This document shows positions 53,501-64,000 of a stretch of DNA of 64,000 bases, in pieces; position 1 is the first letter of the stretch; each line of letters starts with the position of its first letter. The stretch comes from Lentinula raphanica. Lineage: Eukaryota > Basidiomycota > Agaricomycetes > Agaricales > Omphalotaceae. Below the pieces are notes generated by a model. It did not search any database. It saw only the letters and a list, made by a program, of their open reading frames with translations, and was not told where the DNA came from. Both the position numbers and the translations under genes were made by a program. Location: assembly GCA_027919835.1 (NCBI GenBank), contig JANVFP010000001.1, positions 248,001 through 312,000 of the forward strand, given 5' to 3'.

Positions 53501-56284
53501 GCTCAGGGCTACCCAACATAGATCTCAAAGAATTCCAGTTTGCCTGGGGTCTCTAGAGTTCTCAGTGTCTTTGGTGTCTTCTGAGACACCCCCCAAAACC
53601 TAAAGCCTTTAGAGTTCCTTGAATGTCTTTCAAAATCTCTGAATATCTTTGGATATCTTTAAAAATCTTTGAACATCTTTCAAAATCTTTAAATATCTCT
53701 GAGAATCTCTGAAAGTCTTTGAGAGATATTTAGATATCTTTCAAAGCTCTTTAATGTGTTCAAATAATTCAAAAAGTTATTCAATCACTTTTACTTCATC
53801 ATATGATACTCTATCTATTGCTCTTATATTGACTGTATCTACTAACACTCATATATTATGATATACTGTATATGAACTCAATAACTATTAAGTTCGGTAA
53901 CGAGGATATGAAGGGTGCAATTTAATGCTTCGTTGGATAGATCTAATGACCTAGTGACTTTATCACTGAACACTGATCACCAATATACTTCTTATGTCAT
54001 TTGTCAAATGTATTTAAGCGAGGTGTGGGGCGTTGTCAGAGATTCTGCACGATCTTATACCTTAGAACGAACTGGTAGTCTTAAAAGATCTATTGGATCC
54101 GCAATACAGGTCAACAGAGCGAAGTGACACGGAAGTACAGATCTTTTGATCTGGACTCGAAGGGGGTGAGTGATCCACTCAAAGGGTTTACAAGGAACGA
54201 GAGAACACATATAGATCAGACTTTATGACCACACAAATACTTTCAGAACCAGGTTGAAGATCTACTGATCACCGATCACAGGAAACCTTCACAGCTCGTA
54301 TGGATCACCGATCACCACACGTCTGCTTGAACAGAGCCACCGAAACTCTGAACGCTCACTTGGAACAACCGAGAACCAAGCCCTCTGTATCTCCACGATA
54401 GGAGTCTACCTTCGATTCAAATCTAGCTGAGACTTTATCAACTGACAAGATATCGGGCCTAACGAGATGAGAATTTCACAACCACTTTCGAAGACCGCCC
54501 GGCTTACAAAGCCTTTACTCCTCACGTATGAGAGCAAAGGTTAGCTAGTCAGAGAAACTGGACACAAAACCTAAATATATTTTTGTAGGCTATGTCCTTA
54601 AGTACTTCTACGAATAGATCTGTAACCAATTTACTATTTTATGGAATAGATCTATAGATTTGAGAGAACGGAGTCCGAGATCTGATACAAATAAGGAAAG
54701 ATAGGACGAGAAACGATACAAACACCAGAGAAACAGAGAGTAAAAGGATAAAAACAAGTAAAAATGTCCATTTCTGGTGGTCCTTCATCGAGATCTAGTT
54801 GCCTGACCTTTGAATCCGGACCTGGTCTGTGCGTCCATCCACATGCTGGTGGTTAAAGGGCACGGATAAGCTCCTGCACAGGTAACTCAAACGTTTCCTC
54901 ATTTGATTCCGCTATGTGAACGGTTGTATGCCTCTCCAACTGAATGGGAGTACATATAAAGGGGGGAAACCTGTCCCAATAGGTTCATTTGGCTTCTAGC
55001 TTTCCAACGATATGCATATATCGACTAGATCCAGAGGTTTAACAATGGTGAAGTCGAAAGATCTACCCTTGCAACACTCTTGGTCAAAGCTGTACATCTC
55101 AGGCGTCTATTTCCCATTTAGGAAACGTCCACATGTAACTGGGATGCTACACTTTGGTTGTTTCTCCATTTAGTCACATTCCTGCGACCTGATCCATCCC
55201 GAAACTCGATCTAAGTGAACAGATCTGTTGAGTCTGGGCCTTGAATAATCCATCCCCAATGGTAATACAAATAGATCTATTGGTTCTAAGCTCGTCTCGG
55301 TGCAGTATCATACTCAGTTGGCCGTTAGGTGTTGAAAACTAAGTTGATAATCCCTTGATAGCTCATATCAGAGGTGGCTTTGTCTTGAAGGACTCCCCGA
55401 CCAAGGGACTCGAGTGTTAACTCTTATTATTCGTCAGGATGTGTTTCCTGTCTGGATCTGACGTCCTGGCATTAACATGATACAAGTTTGACTGTCAGCT
55501 CGGGCTCACTACAGTCCTTTAGTACTCTACAAGGCTCTAATCGTTAAAATTAGGCCATTGCATGCCTGCACGCAAAATGGGCGTATTATCAGCACACATT
55601 CTAATTATATGTATCATAATATATCATTACAACCATTATATATGTGTAATGTTAATAAATATAACAGATACAATATATATAGTATATGTTATGATAGCTA
55701 TATTCAGATTTTGACCTGGTGAAGTTCTTTTTGATTGTACACAGTCTACGGTGGCAGGTCATGTGACCACCTATATTATTGACAACTGTGAGTTGTAATA
55801 TTTTGACTGATACCTACACTGTATTACTACACTATATTATCTTCTAGATGTTAAAATGCAATAGTATCTTATTTCATATTAATATCTCAAATTTCAAATT
55901 TTTGAAAACACTCAAAGTCTTCAGAGAAGCTCAAATATCTTTCAAAGATGTTCACAGATATTCAAAGATATTCAGAGAACATGAAAAATCTCAAAAAATC
56001 TTTAGGATATTGGAAAAACTCTAGGCAGCTCAGGGTATCCAAGCTCTCTAGAGTATCTGAGGAGCTCAGATTATTCCCAAAAACCTAGAGCATTTTAGAG
56101 ATCTCTGAGTTACCTTTGGACAACCCAGAAACAATTCTAAAGAATTTCAAGGAAACCAAATTTTAAGCCCTTTTCCCAAAGAGTTCTGAGTCTAGATACT
56201 TTGAACTATTTGAGAGACTTTAGACTTTTGGGGAAATCTCTGATGTCTTTGAAAGACCTCTGGTCAGGGGTATTTTTCCTGATG
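53501..56284. mobile_element. Old CATCAGG-family element, much expanded by insertions, inside the decayed gypsy
   Basis: The right end reads ACCCCTGACC inverted to GGTCAGGGGTATTTTTCCTGATG, followed by TG (56285-56286). The left end is degenerate (TG, then CTCAGGGCTACCC near 53501). The ends carry GAGACACCCCCCAAAACC (about 53585) and ACTTTTGGGGAAATCTCTG (about 56224). The gypsy RT and RNase H segments resume on either side. The middle holds the inverted retroelement fragment at 54631..55588. Confidence 0.5.
54631..55588 (+). repeat. Retroelement leader fragment, one of an inverted pair
   Basis: About 958 bp, about 95% alike by eye to the inverse of 58738..59698. Shared marks are TTACTATTTTATGGAATAGA, CCATTTCTGGTGGTCCTTC, ATATGCATATATCGACTAG and the end GCCTGCACGCAAAATGGGCG. 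The flanking 53.9-54.6 kb stretch is AT-rich and unassigned. Confidence 0.75.
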
Positions 56285-56286
56285 TG

Positions 56287-57303
56287 CCATTTCTGTCCCT
56301 TTCTGAGTAACGCGAATAATGGAGTCGCTATCCAGGCATGATATGGAATGTACTTCAAAAAATAAACCATCATTCCCAGAAAGTTTTGTACTTCCTTCAC
56401 GTTTCTTGGGGTTTCCAGATCTACTATTGCCTGAATCTTTTCCTGATGTGTAGATAAACCTAATCGAGAAACCTTTTGGCCAAGGAGGAGCAAGGATTGG
56501 TACCCGGAATGGCACTTTTTTGGCGACAAGGTAAGTTGTGATTCTTTTATGATCAATAGAACTCTATCTATATGGTCAATGTAGTCCTCAAATGATTTCA
56601 AGTAGATAACAATGTTATCTATGTATACAAGTGCAAAAATCCATAGATAAGGAGCAAGCACCTTTTGCATCACGCGTTGGAATATGCTTGGACTGTTCTT
56701 GTAGCCAAATGGCATATGCTTGAAATGGTACAGTCCTCGATGTGTTCGGAATGCCAGCTTCTCTCAATCCTCTTCCGCTACGGATAATTGTGTAAAACCC
56801 GCAATCACATCCAGTGTACTCAAATAATGGCTCCCGGATAATGCATTGAGGATGTACTCTTGTTGCGGTAGGGGAAATTCATCACTAACTGCCATTTCAT
56901 TCAATTTTCTTAGATCAATTACCAATTGTGGCTTTGACTTTCGCCAGACTATGAATACAGGTGCAGCCCATGGACTCTTTGATGGCTCAATAACATCTAG
57001 TGCTAGCCAGCCGCCTACTTGTTTATCAATGACTTCTCTGTTTGCAGGCAATAATGGGATGGAAGGCAGAGCTACAGGTTTAGCTCCTGGCAACATAGGT
57101 ATGATCACTTCTTTCTTGTAGTTCCCAAGATGACTGTCCAACCCAAATACTTCTTGATTCCTGATTAACACTCTTTGTATAGCCTCAATTTGAGTTGATG
57201 TCAATTCCTCGCAGATATCGATTTCTGCCAAGAGCTGTACACTGCTTGTACTATCTTCAACAACTTCAGCGGTCTTAGGACCTCCTTCTACCGGAGGCTC
57301 ACC
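56287..57303 (-). pseudogene. Decayed gypsy reverse transcriptase segment
   Basis: The minus strand reads IDICEELTSTQIEAIQRVLI, VDLRKLNEMAV-type (VIDLRKLNEMAVSDEFPLPQ), STLDVIAGFTQL, then MPFGYKNSPSIFQRVMQKVL and ALVYIDNIVIYLKSFEDYID. The catalytic box is YIDN, not YIDD, so the second Asp is lost. A stop and a frame change separate the two halves at about 56764. This element is dead. Confidence 0.8.
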
Positions 57304-57566
57304 CATATCAGGAAAAATATTCTCATCTCCAGAGTCCCCAGAGATACCCCCAATTCCTAGGCTGCTCAGAGATTTTTGTGAACTTTGAAAGATCAAAAAA
57401 CATCCTAGAGATCCTGAAAGATCCTGAAAGCATCTGAAAGCACCAGAAAGCACCCAGAGAATTTTTAGAAGCCTCAAAGAACTCAGATACTCTAGGCTCT
57501 CTGAGACTACCTAGGACTTGGGGGTATCTCTGGGGACTCTAGAGATGAGAATATTTTTCCTGATTT
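57304..57566. mobile_element. CATCAGG-family element, ATTCTC subtype, in the decayed gypsy
   Basis: The ends are ATCAGGAAAAATATTCTCAT and GATGAGAATATTTTTCCTGAT. The terminal bases have drifted (CATATCAGG), so the target duplication is unclear. The interior carries GATCCTGAAAGCATCTGAAA repeats, as in the 20785 copy, in reverse. Confidence 0.75.
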
Positions 57567-58785
57567 CCTGCCTCAAGGAATTTTCATTCAATCCTAACGC
57601 TTCATCCAATCTCACCTGACTTCTTACGTGAGTTGTAGTTATGACTTCTTCTCCTGTCCTATAATTGACTAGAGCCCTCAAGACTCAAGCTTGCATGTCA
57701 CCTTCCCGCAGGTTTTTGGTTGGAACTCTCCTCACTCTATCTAGCCACTTTCCTGTGTCATGAGCCGTTCCCAATAGCTGTCCTTTTCAGATAGTCACCA
57801 TGTTCTGAGAGCAGTTGACTATTGGGATCCGAGAGTTCTCCTTGGTAATTAGGGTATCTGGGGCCCCATACAGATCTTCCTCATTCCAATTTGTGGTCAG
57901 TAGCCTTTCTACAAAAGTGTTTCACAGTTAGGCAGGAAATATGTGGAAATGTTGACCCATTTTGTGGTTTCTGCAAGTATGATTATCTGGTCCTGGGCCC
58001 TTACTGGAATGTTTCCATTCTTCCCTCTTGCTCATTTTCAGCTCTTCTGATTCTTGCAATGTTGCGACTTAGCTACTCATCCTTAGTCTTTCCGGACCCA
58101 AACTTTGAAGGCTTTGTGGTTCTCGTCCACATAGGGTGAGGTAACAGAATTTTGAACCTCCATGCTATGACCAGACTTCCCAAATTGTATGTATGTCCTG
58201 TCTTCCTGTTGGATAGTAGATACACCATACTGATCTGCAAAGTCATTCCCTAGGATAAACGGTGTACTCATACCTTTGACTCAGACATAGGCTTCGACGT
58301 TCATTTTCACTGGTCCTTCCCTCGTTTCGAAGATAAGATCTACTTAGTACTGGGACATATCCTTCTATCTGCGTTTGACCCGTGACTTGTACAAGGTTGA
58401 TCTTCTGTCCTGAACGAATATGAGGAGCTTTGGGTAGTCCCCTCAGAGCCTTTGATGAGATAAGGGTGATGTCTGAACCCATATCAAAGGTAACAGGTAC
58501 TGTTTTGCTGTCTCAAGAATTGATACGTCCTAAAGCTTCCGTTGCTCTGGTGCCCAAAAATGCACATTCCAGAGGCCGAGCCATATGTTTTTGAAGTTCT
58601 ATAATCTCTGCTCCTCCCTCCTGTTCAATATGTGTATGATAGAATCTCTTTTGATTTTGGATATCTCGTGCTAGTTGTCTTCGTGTGCAATGATTCAAGC
58701 TAGCTCGAGCCATCCTCGCTATTGCTTGGTGAGTCGGTAATACGCCCATTTTGCGTGCAGGCATGCAATGGCCTAATTTTAACAA
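57567..58785 (-). pseudogene. Decayed gypsy gag end and protease
   Basis: The protease site reads TFDMGSDITLISSKALRGLP (about 58400..58490), with DMGS in place of DTGS. STPFILGNDFADQYGVSTIQ follows (58083..58271). Upstream, 58513..58785 encodes RMARASLNHCTRRQLARDIQ. Several stops interrupt it. It lies in the same orientation and order as the RT segment downstream. Confidence 0.7.
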
Positions 58786-59698
58786 TTGGAGCCTTGTAGA
58801 GTACCAAAGGACTGTAGTGAGCCTGAGCTGACAGTCAAACTTGTATCATGTTAATGCCAGGACATCAGATCCAGACAAGAAAACACATCCTGACGAATAA
58901 TAAGAGTTAATACTTGAGTCCCTTGGTTGGGGGATCCTTCAAGACAAAGCCACCTCTGATATGAGCTATCAAGGGGTTATCAACTTAGTTTTCAATGCCT
59001 AATGGCCAACTGAGTATGATACTGCACCAAGACGAGCTTAGAACCAATAGATCTATTCGTATTACCATTGGAGATAGATTATTCAAGGCCCAGACTCAAC
59101 AGATCTGTTCACTTAGATCGAGTTTCGGGATGGATCAGGTTGCAGGAATGTGACTAAACAGAGAAACAAACCAAAGTGTAACATCCCAGTTACATGTGGA
59201 CATTTCCTAAATGGGAAATAGACACCTGAGATGTACAGCTTTGACCAGGAGTGTTGCAAGGGTAGATCTTTCGACTTCACCATTGTTAAACCACTGGATC
59301 TAGTCGATATATGCATATCGTTGGAAAGCTAGAAGCCAAACGAACCTATTGGGACAGGTTTCCCTCCTTTATATGTACTCCCATTCAGTTGGAGAGGCAT
59401 ACAACCGTTCACATAGTGGAATCAAATGAGGAAACGCTTGAGTTACCTGTGCAGGAGCTTATCCGTGCCCTTTAACCACCAGCATGTGGATGGACACACA
59501 GACCAGGTCTGGATTCAAAGGTCAGGCAACTAGATCTCGACGAAGGACCACCAGAAATGGACATTTTACTTGTTTTTATCCTTTCTACTCTCTGTGTCTC
59601 TGGTGTTTGTATTGTTTCCCGTCCTATCTTTCCTTATTTGTATCAGATCTCGGACTCTATTCTCTTAAATCTATAGATCTATTCCATAAAATAGTAAA
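58738..59698 (-). repeat. Retroelement leader fragment, second of the inverted pair
   Basis: On the minus strand this leads directly into the decayed gag/protease, so it is probably the LTR or leader of that element. It is cut off at 59698 by the GGTAGCTACC-repeat region. Confidence 0.7.
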
Positions 59699-60600
59699 CA
59701 CTTCAGGCACCCACCAAATGGCCTTCTTAGGCCAAAAAAATGGTGTACCTAAATAGGCCTAAGAGGCCCAAAATATGGGTAGGCTACCCTGGGGTCCTTA
59801 AGGTAGGTAGCTACCACAGGCTGGGTAGCTACCCCCATAGTGTGAGGTTTTGAGATGGGTAGCTACCCTACTTAGGGTGCCAGGGGTCCTTTTGAGGTAG
59901 CTACCCTATGTTTTTGAAAAATTGTTAGGTTTAGTTTACTAATACTCTGGTAACATTAGTCATCTCATATCTTATAAAACAGGCTAGAGCCTTTGATGTA
60001 CTTGATCACAATTACTAAACTTTAACAAAGTAAATTCAGGTAGCTACCCTCTGTAAAAGGTGAATCAGGGTAGCTACCCATTCTCAGAAGTCAATCAGGG
60101 TAGCTACCCACTCTGGAAAGTTGATCAGGGTAGCTACCCATTCTAAAAGTTAATTTGGGTAGCTACCCACTCTAAAAAATCAATTAGGGTGGCTACCCCA
60201 CACTCCTGAGTGGCTACCTACTTACAAGGTAATCATGGTACCTACTTAACACACTCATTGCCTATAATATCTGAAAATTTAACACAGTAGTACTGTATAT
60301 TATTCTCAACACAATTGATACACCTAACAATTTACAAAATTGGAACAGTGATAATATGTGTTATACTTGATGAACTTAACACTTTTAACAGTGGAGAACT
60401 TAGATCTGCATTACTGCATGTCATATTTGATGTTTAGGTGGGTAGCTACCTGACCAATAGGTAGCTACCCCATCAATGCTGATTTTTGTTTGGGTAGCTA
60501 CCCATGGAGGAGTTTGAATTGGGTAGCTACCCATGGAAGAATTTAAGTTGGGTAGCTACCCAAGATATTTTTCATGAGGGGTAGCTACCCACCATAATGC
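59699..60600. repeat. Cluster of the palindrome GGGTAGCTACCC
   Basis: About fifteen copies of GGTAGCTACC, most of them the full palindrome GGGTAGCTACCC, are spread over two blocks (about 59800..60200 and 60435..60595). Spacing is about 25-35 bp within blocks. It is outside and next to palindromic element 3 and is probably its subterminal repeat. Confidence 0.85.
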
Positions 60601-60649
60601 TTTAGTTGGATCAACTTGGATGATGGATCACTCAATTTCATTCTTAGTA

Positions 60650-61847
60650 TATTAATTTCCTCATACACATTAGACTGAGCAACTAAAAACTTACATATAA
60701 TATACTTTAACATACTCAATACTTGCACTTCATTATTCAATATAATACTCACATGTACACTGAACAATCAGATAATCAGAGCAGTATTATCACTAATTAC
60801 ACTTGTTACACTCAACATATTTCATTAATAAATATAGCACACCTTCAATACAACATTGTTATACAACAATAGGCATATAGCAACGATTTTTGGGCGCTTA
60901 TGGGCGCTTATTTTGGGTTTTCAACTCGAAATTCTTGAATAGCACATCCTATAATTTTTGTATAGGTCTTATATTGTATCAGGATGTTGTTCATATTATA
61001 CCTCTTAGGATTTAAATCCGAGAACACAGAAATCCATTTTCTAGGGCAGGATATATAGTGATCTTTTGTAATGTAACAGCAATTTGGATAAATTACACTG
61101 CATATATCCATGTTTTGCTGGGAGACTGATGTTATCTTATGTGAAATCCACTGCAACAGTCCACTGACAGTGTCTGTACATGCTTTCAATGGTCATTATG
61201 ATGATTGGACTCTGCATCCTACATTTACATATTTCATGTACACTTGAAATATGGATAGGTGCATGTAACTGCAGATGTCATAATCAATGACCCCCATGGT
61301 GAATCTCTTAGCTGTATCACATGGAGGTATTCTAGAATGGGTCATAGAGTGTTGTTTTTTATGCCCCAGTAGCAATTTGGCTGCATGACATGGATATATG
61401 CAGTATGATTTACACAAATTGCTGTTACATCACAAAAGATCACTATATATCCTGCTCTAGAAAATGGATTTCTGTGTTCTCGGATTTCAATCCTAAGAAG
61501 TATGATATGAACAACATCCTGACACAATATAAGACCTATATAAAAATTATAGGATGTGCTATTCAAGAATTTCGAGTTGAAGACCCAAAATAAGCGCCCA
61601 TAAGCGCCCAAAAATCGTTGCTATATGCCTATTGTTGTATAACAATGTTGTATTGAAGGTGTGCTATATTTATTAATGAAATATGTTGAGTGTAACAAGT
61701 GTAATTAGTGATAATACTGCTCTGATTATCTGATTGTTCAGTGTACATGTGAGTATTATATTGAATAATGAAGTGCAAGTATTGAGTATGTTAAAGTATA
61801 TTATATGTAAGTTTTTAGTTGCTCAGTCTAATGTGTATAAGGAAATT
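60650..61847. mobile_element. Giant palindromic element 3, right side truncated
   Basis: The arms 60650..about 61090 and about 61390..61847 are inverse copies. Each encodes a peptide with CYITKDHYIS...YxMNNIL.QYKTY.KIIGCAIQEF (60908..61189 minus, 61390..61593 plus), followed by TAAGCGCCCATAAGCGCCCA. The core at about 61094..61388 shares CAATGACCCCCAT, CTCTTAGCTGTATCACATGG and TTTCATGTACACT with the cores of the other two. The left side extends further out into the GGGTAGCTACCC cluster; the right side has no counterpart. Confidence 0.8.
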
Positions 61848-62370
61848 AACTTGCGAAGTGGGCCATTGCAAAGCATGGCATGTACGAGTCCGAGAAATCA
61901 TCAGAGACAGAGGAGGGGTCAATACCATGAGAGTGACACAGTTCACAGAATGCAGAGCCCAAGATGATATCAACAGAAGGGCAAAGATGACCAGAAACAC
62001 AGAAGTTGAGAGTAGAGGAGCAAATTGAGGAACAGTTATCACAGAGGGTCAACGACAGAGGCGAGGAAAGAGAGCCGGAGACAAAATCCGGCAAAGTGAG
62101 AGCAAAGGTAGAAGATAAAAGGGATGACCCTCAACGGAAATCGCAAACGAGCCTCGCACGGTGCGAGGAGGATATGAAGACGTGCATAGGAATGATAGAA
62201 ACAGAAAAAAGGGACAACACGGCGCTACAATCCATATTCATTCCCCATTCGGCGTTGAATAAGGTACTTACTACTGATTGTCTTCGCGAGGCTCATGAAT
62301 TAGCGGTAGGCAAAGAAATTGATGAAGCGTTGGTCAAAGGGAGGCTTAGCAAGCTGAGCGAGGAGAAGGT
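61848..62370. other. Unassigned region
   Basis: Open frames on both strands overlap (62006..62374 plus, ending LVKGRLSKLSEEKV; 61846..62094 minus, with a Cys-rich stretch). No domain is recognised and neither is clearly real. Confidence 0.3.
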
Positions 62371-64000
62371 CTAAGGATATAGCTGGTGTGATTGGCTCAG
62401 GGTTGCAAATTTAGAGCTTTCAAGAGCGCCCACGAATCCAGAGACATCACAGATTGCAAGTGAGTTGCCTAACCGGACTGCTTGAGTGCGCAAAAAGGGA
62501 AACCATTGAGCCTTTAGCATACACAGCCTTGTCTCTGCAAGCTCTTTTTTGAAGGCCTGCAATTTCGGGTACTTGCTCTCTGTTTGAGCGGAGCTAAGCT
62601 TGACTACCTCAGTGACAATCTGATGAGGAAGAAGTGCCATCGCGCTGCTAATCGATTTCTTACCGCTTTCGACATCCTTGAGATATTGCTGGAATCGGTC
62701 GGGAATCGGGATCATGTTTGAAGAAATGCTCGGTGTTATTCTTCATGCACACGGATGCGACGTTATTGTGGCGTATTTCAGACCATCGATTGGAGGACAT
62801 GAGTGGTTTAGGAAGGAGCAGAATGGTCCGAAGAGGAACCCAATGACCTATGTAGGAATGAAGGATCATGTATTGGTCAGAAGGAAGTTCTAAGTTGCTT
62901 AAAATTGGGCAGAGCCAAAGGAGGAGAGGGCAGATGAAAATGGTTGGGATATTCGTGCCCGAGAAAGTTGTAGGAGAAGGGCAATCACAGAAGAGATATC
63001 GGTGACACTATTGTGAGACACTGTAGGGGATGGGGCCCACTTGCCGGCAAGAGAGCTTTTTGAGCAACAGGGGGCGAACATCGTCTGGCATAAGCTGCTG
63101 AAGATTGTGGACAATCTGGATATCCCTGGATCCTGATTAACTGATTAAGGAGAAATCGGATCACCATCACGTATAGTGCATGATATGTAGGATTTTCCAG
63201 GCATTTTTTAAAGATTTTATACCAGCTTCATCTTCCCGAGACCGGGAGGTCCAGATAATAGCAGGATCTAGAGTACAAATGGATGAGCCGGACGACCCAG
63301 AGGTTCTTGAACAGGACAACGCACACACACTGTTTCAGTCTCTGGTGTGCGTCATTCACATCAACCATATCTTCTCCATCACCATCTTTCTTCCTCTTCT
63401 TGCCTTTAATGCTCTTCCCAAAAACACATTTATCCCACAGTTCAAGCCACTCCATCGCCTCTCGCGCGACGCGATCATTACCCATTAGATCTGTGAAAGT
63501 TTGAGGTCAATATCGGTCGACCCATAGCGTGTCGTCTGCTCTAACAGCACTCATAGACGTGTCTTCCGATTGCATCCTGTGTAATATAGTATCAATAATC
63601 ATCATCTTGTCTGTTGTCGCCACTCACGATTCGCCACTTAGTTCTCTAGCTTTATCGATAGTTCGTCCAATAAGCTGTGTAAGGGTACATCCTGTAAATT
63701 TTCGGTTTGACGTGTTTGTGTAGCCGCTGCGAGTTTCTAGCAGATGGTTATGATCAAAACGAAGGAACTGTCTTCATAAAGCAAGGAACTGACGCGTCGA
63801 GCTGTATTCACAGGCTTCCGTCGCAGATCAATTGTCTGCCCGTCGAAGTTTGTTGCACGCAGCGTAGTCGATGGTGGGAAGATCGAGCTCGTTGGTGGTT
63901 GCAAGTGCCAAGATGTTGAGCAGGTCTTTCCAGTAACCATGAAAGAGGGGATATTCAGGCCGTTTTTTGTTCTGACACTCAGGGCTAACCAGCATGTGTA
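62371..64000 (-). pseudogene. DUF2828-type gene, frameshifted and 3'-truncated; 5' end beyond the window
   Basis: From the right edge inward the minus strand encodes HGYWKDLLNILALATTNELD (about 63870..63960), EWLELWDKCVFGKSIKGKKR (about 63400..63450), SLAGKWAPSPTVSHNSVTDI (about 63010..63070), NNVASVCMKNNTEHFFKHD (about 62710..62770), then DRFQQYLKDVESGKKSISSA and SLAICDVSG (about 62430). These are consecutive landmarks of the DUF2828 family, TROVE/von Willebrand-like proteins. A 7-bp insertion after HDPD near 62705 shifts the frame, and the sequence diverges right after CDVSG, losing the metal-binding loop. Short introns may explain other breaks. Confidence 0.75.

Overview
The window is fungal nuclear DNA, most likely from an Agaricomycete (mushroom-forming basidiomycete). 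The evidence is: genes cut by many 50-65 bp GT-AG introns, a single-exon F-box/LRR-type protein, a small secreted protein of a type I know from basidiomycetes, a KDZ-superfamily transposase with a CxC2-type cysteine cluster, and a chromodomain Ty3/gypsy element. No species can be named from this.

Layout. Positions 1-8.3 kb are the gene-bearing part, with all genes on the minus strand: a partial hypothetical gene, an F-box protein, a 17-exon GH3 beta-glucosidase, and a five-exon small secreted protein. From about 9 kb to 62 kb the window is almost entirely transposon on transposon. A TA-flanked fold-back element holds a three-unit 603-bp tandem array (9.0-11.4 kb). Remnants of old genes are broken up by short 'CATCAGG' inverted-repeat elements (11.5-20 kb). 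Two small hAT-like elements have 8-bp duplications (16.2 and 27.3 kb). An element rich in GTTTAAAC lies inside a CATCAGG element (23.5-25.7 kb).

A young gypsy retrotransposon (28.8-46.1 kb, LTRs identical by eye, 5-bp duplication) carries a 10.8-kb KDZ DNA transposon inside its pol gene (32.1-42.9 kb). Removing the KDZ element with one 11-bp duplication keeps pol in frame. The KDZ element has five intact-looking genes, and the transposase exon model totals exactly 1114 codons.

Right of it are a large palindromic element (46.1-49.3 kb), an intact five-exon gene (49.3-50.7 kb), a decayed gypsy element with nested insertions (52.8-59.7 kb), and a third palindromic element (60.65-61.85 kb). The window ends in a frameshifted DUF2828-type gene that runs off the right edge.

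The most unusual content is two repeat families I cannot assign. One is a set of giant palindromic elements (three with both arms, two half copies). Their 0.5-1.5 kb arms flank a conserved non-palindromic core and carry a conserved ORF-like peptide in both arms. The other is the CATCAGG family (about ten copies), with about 50-bp inverted ends and a 2-bp, non-TA target duplication, shown directly by one copy sitting inside another.
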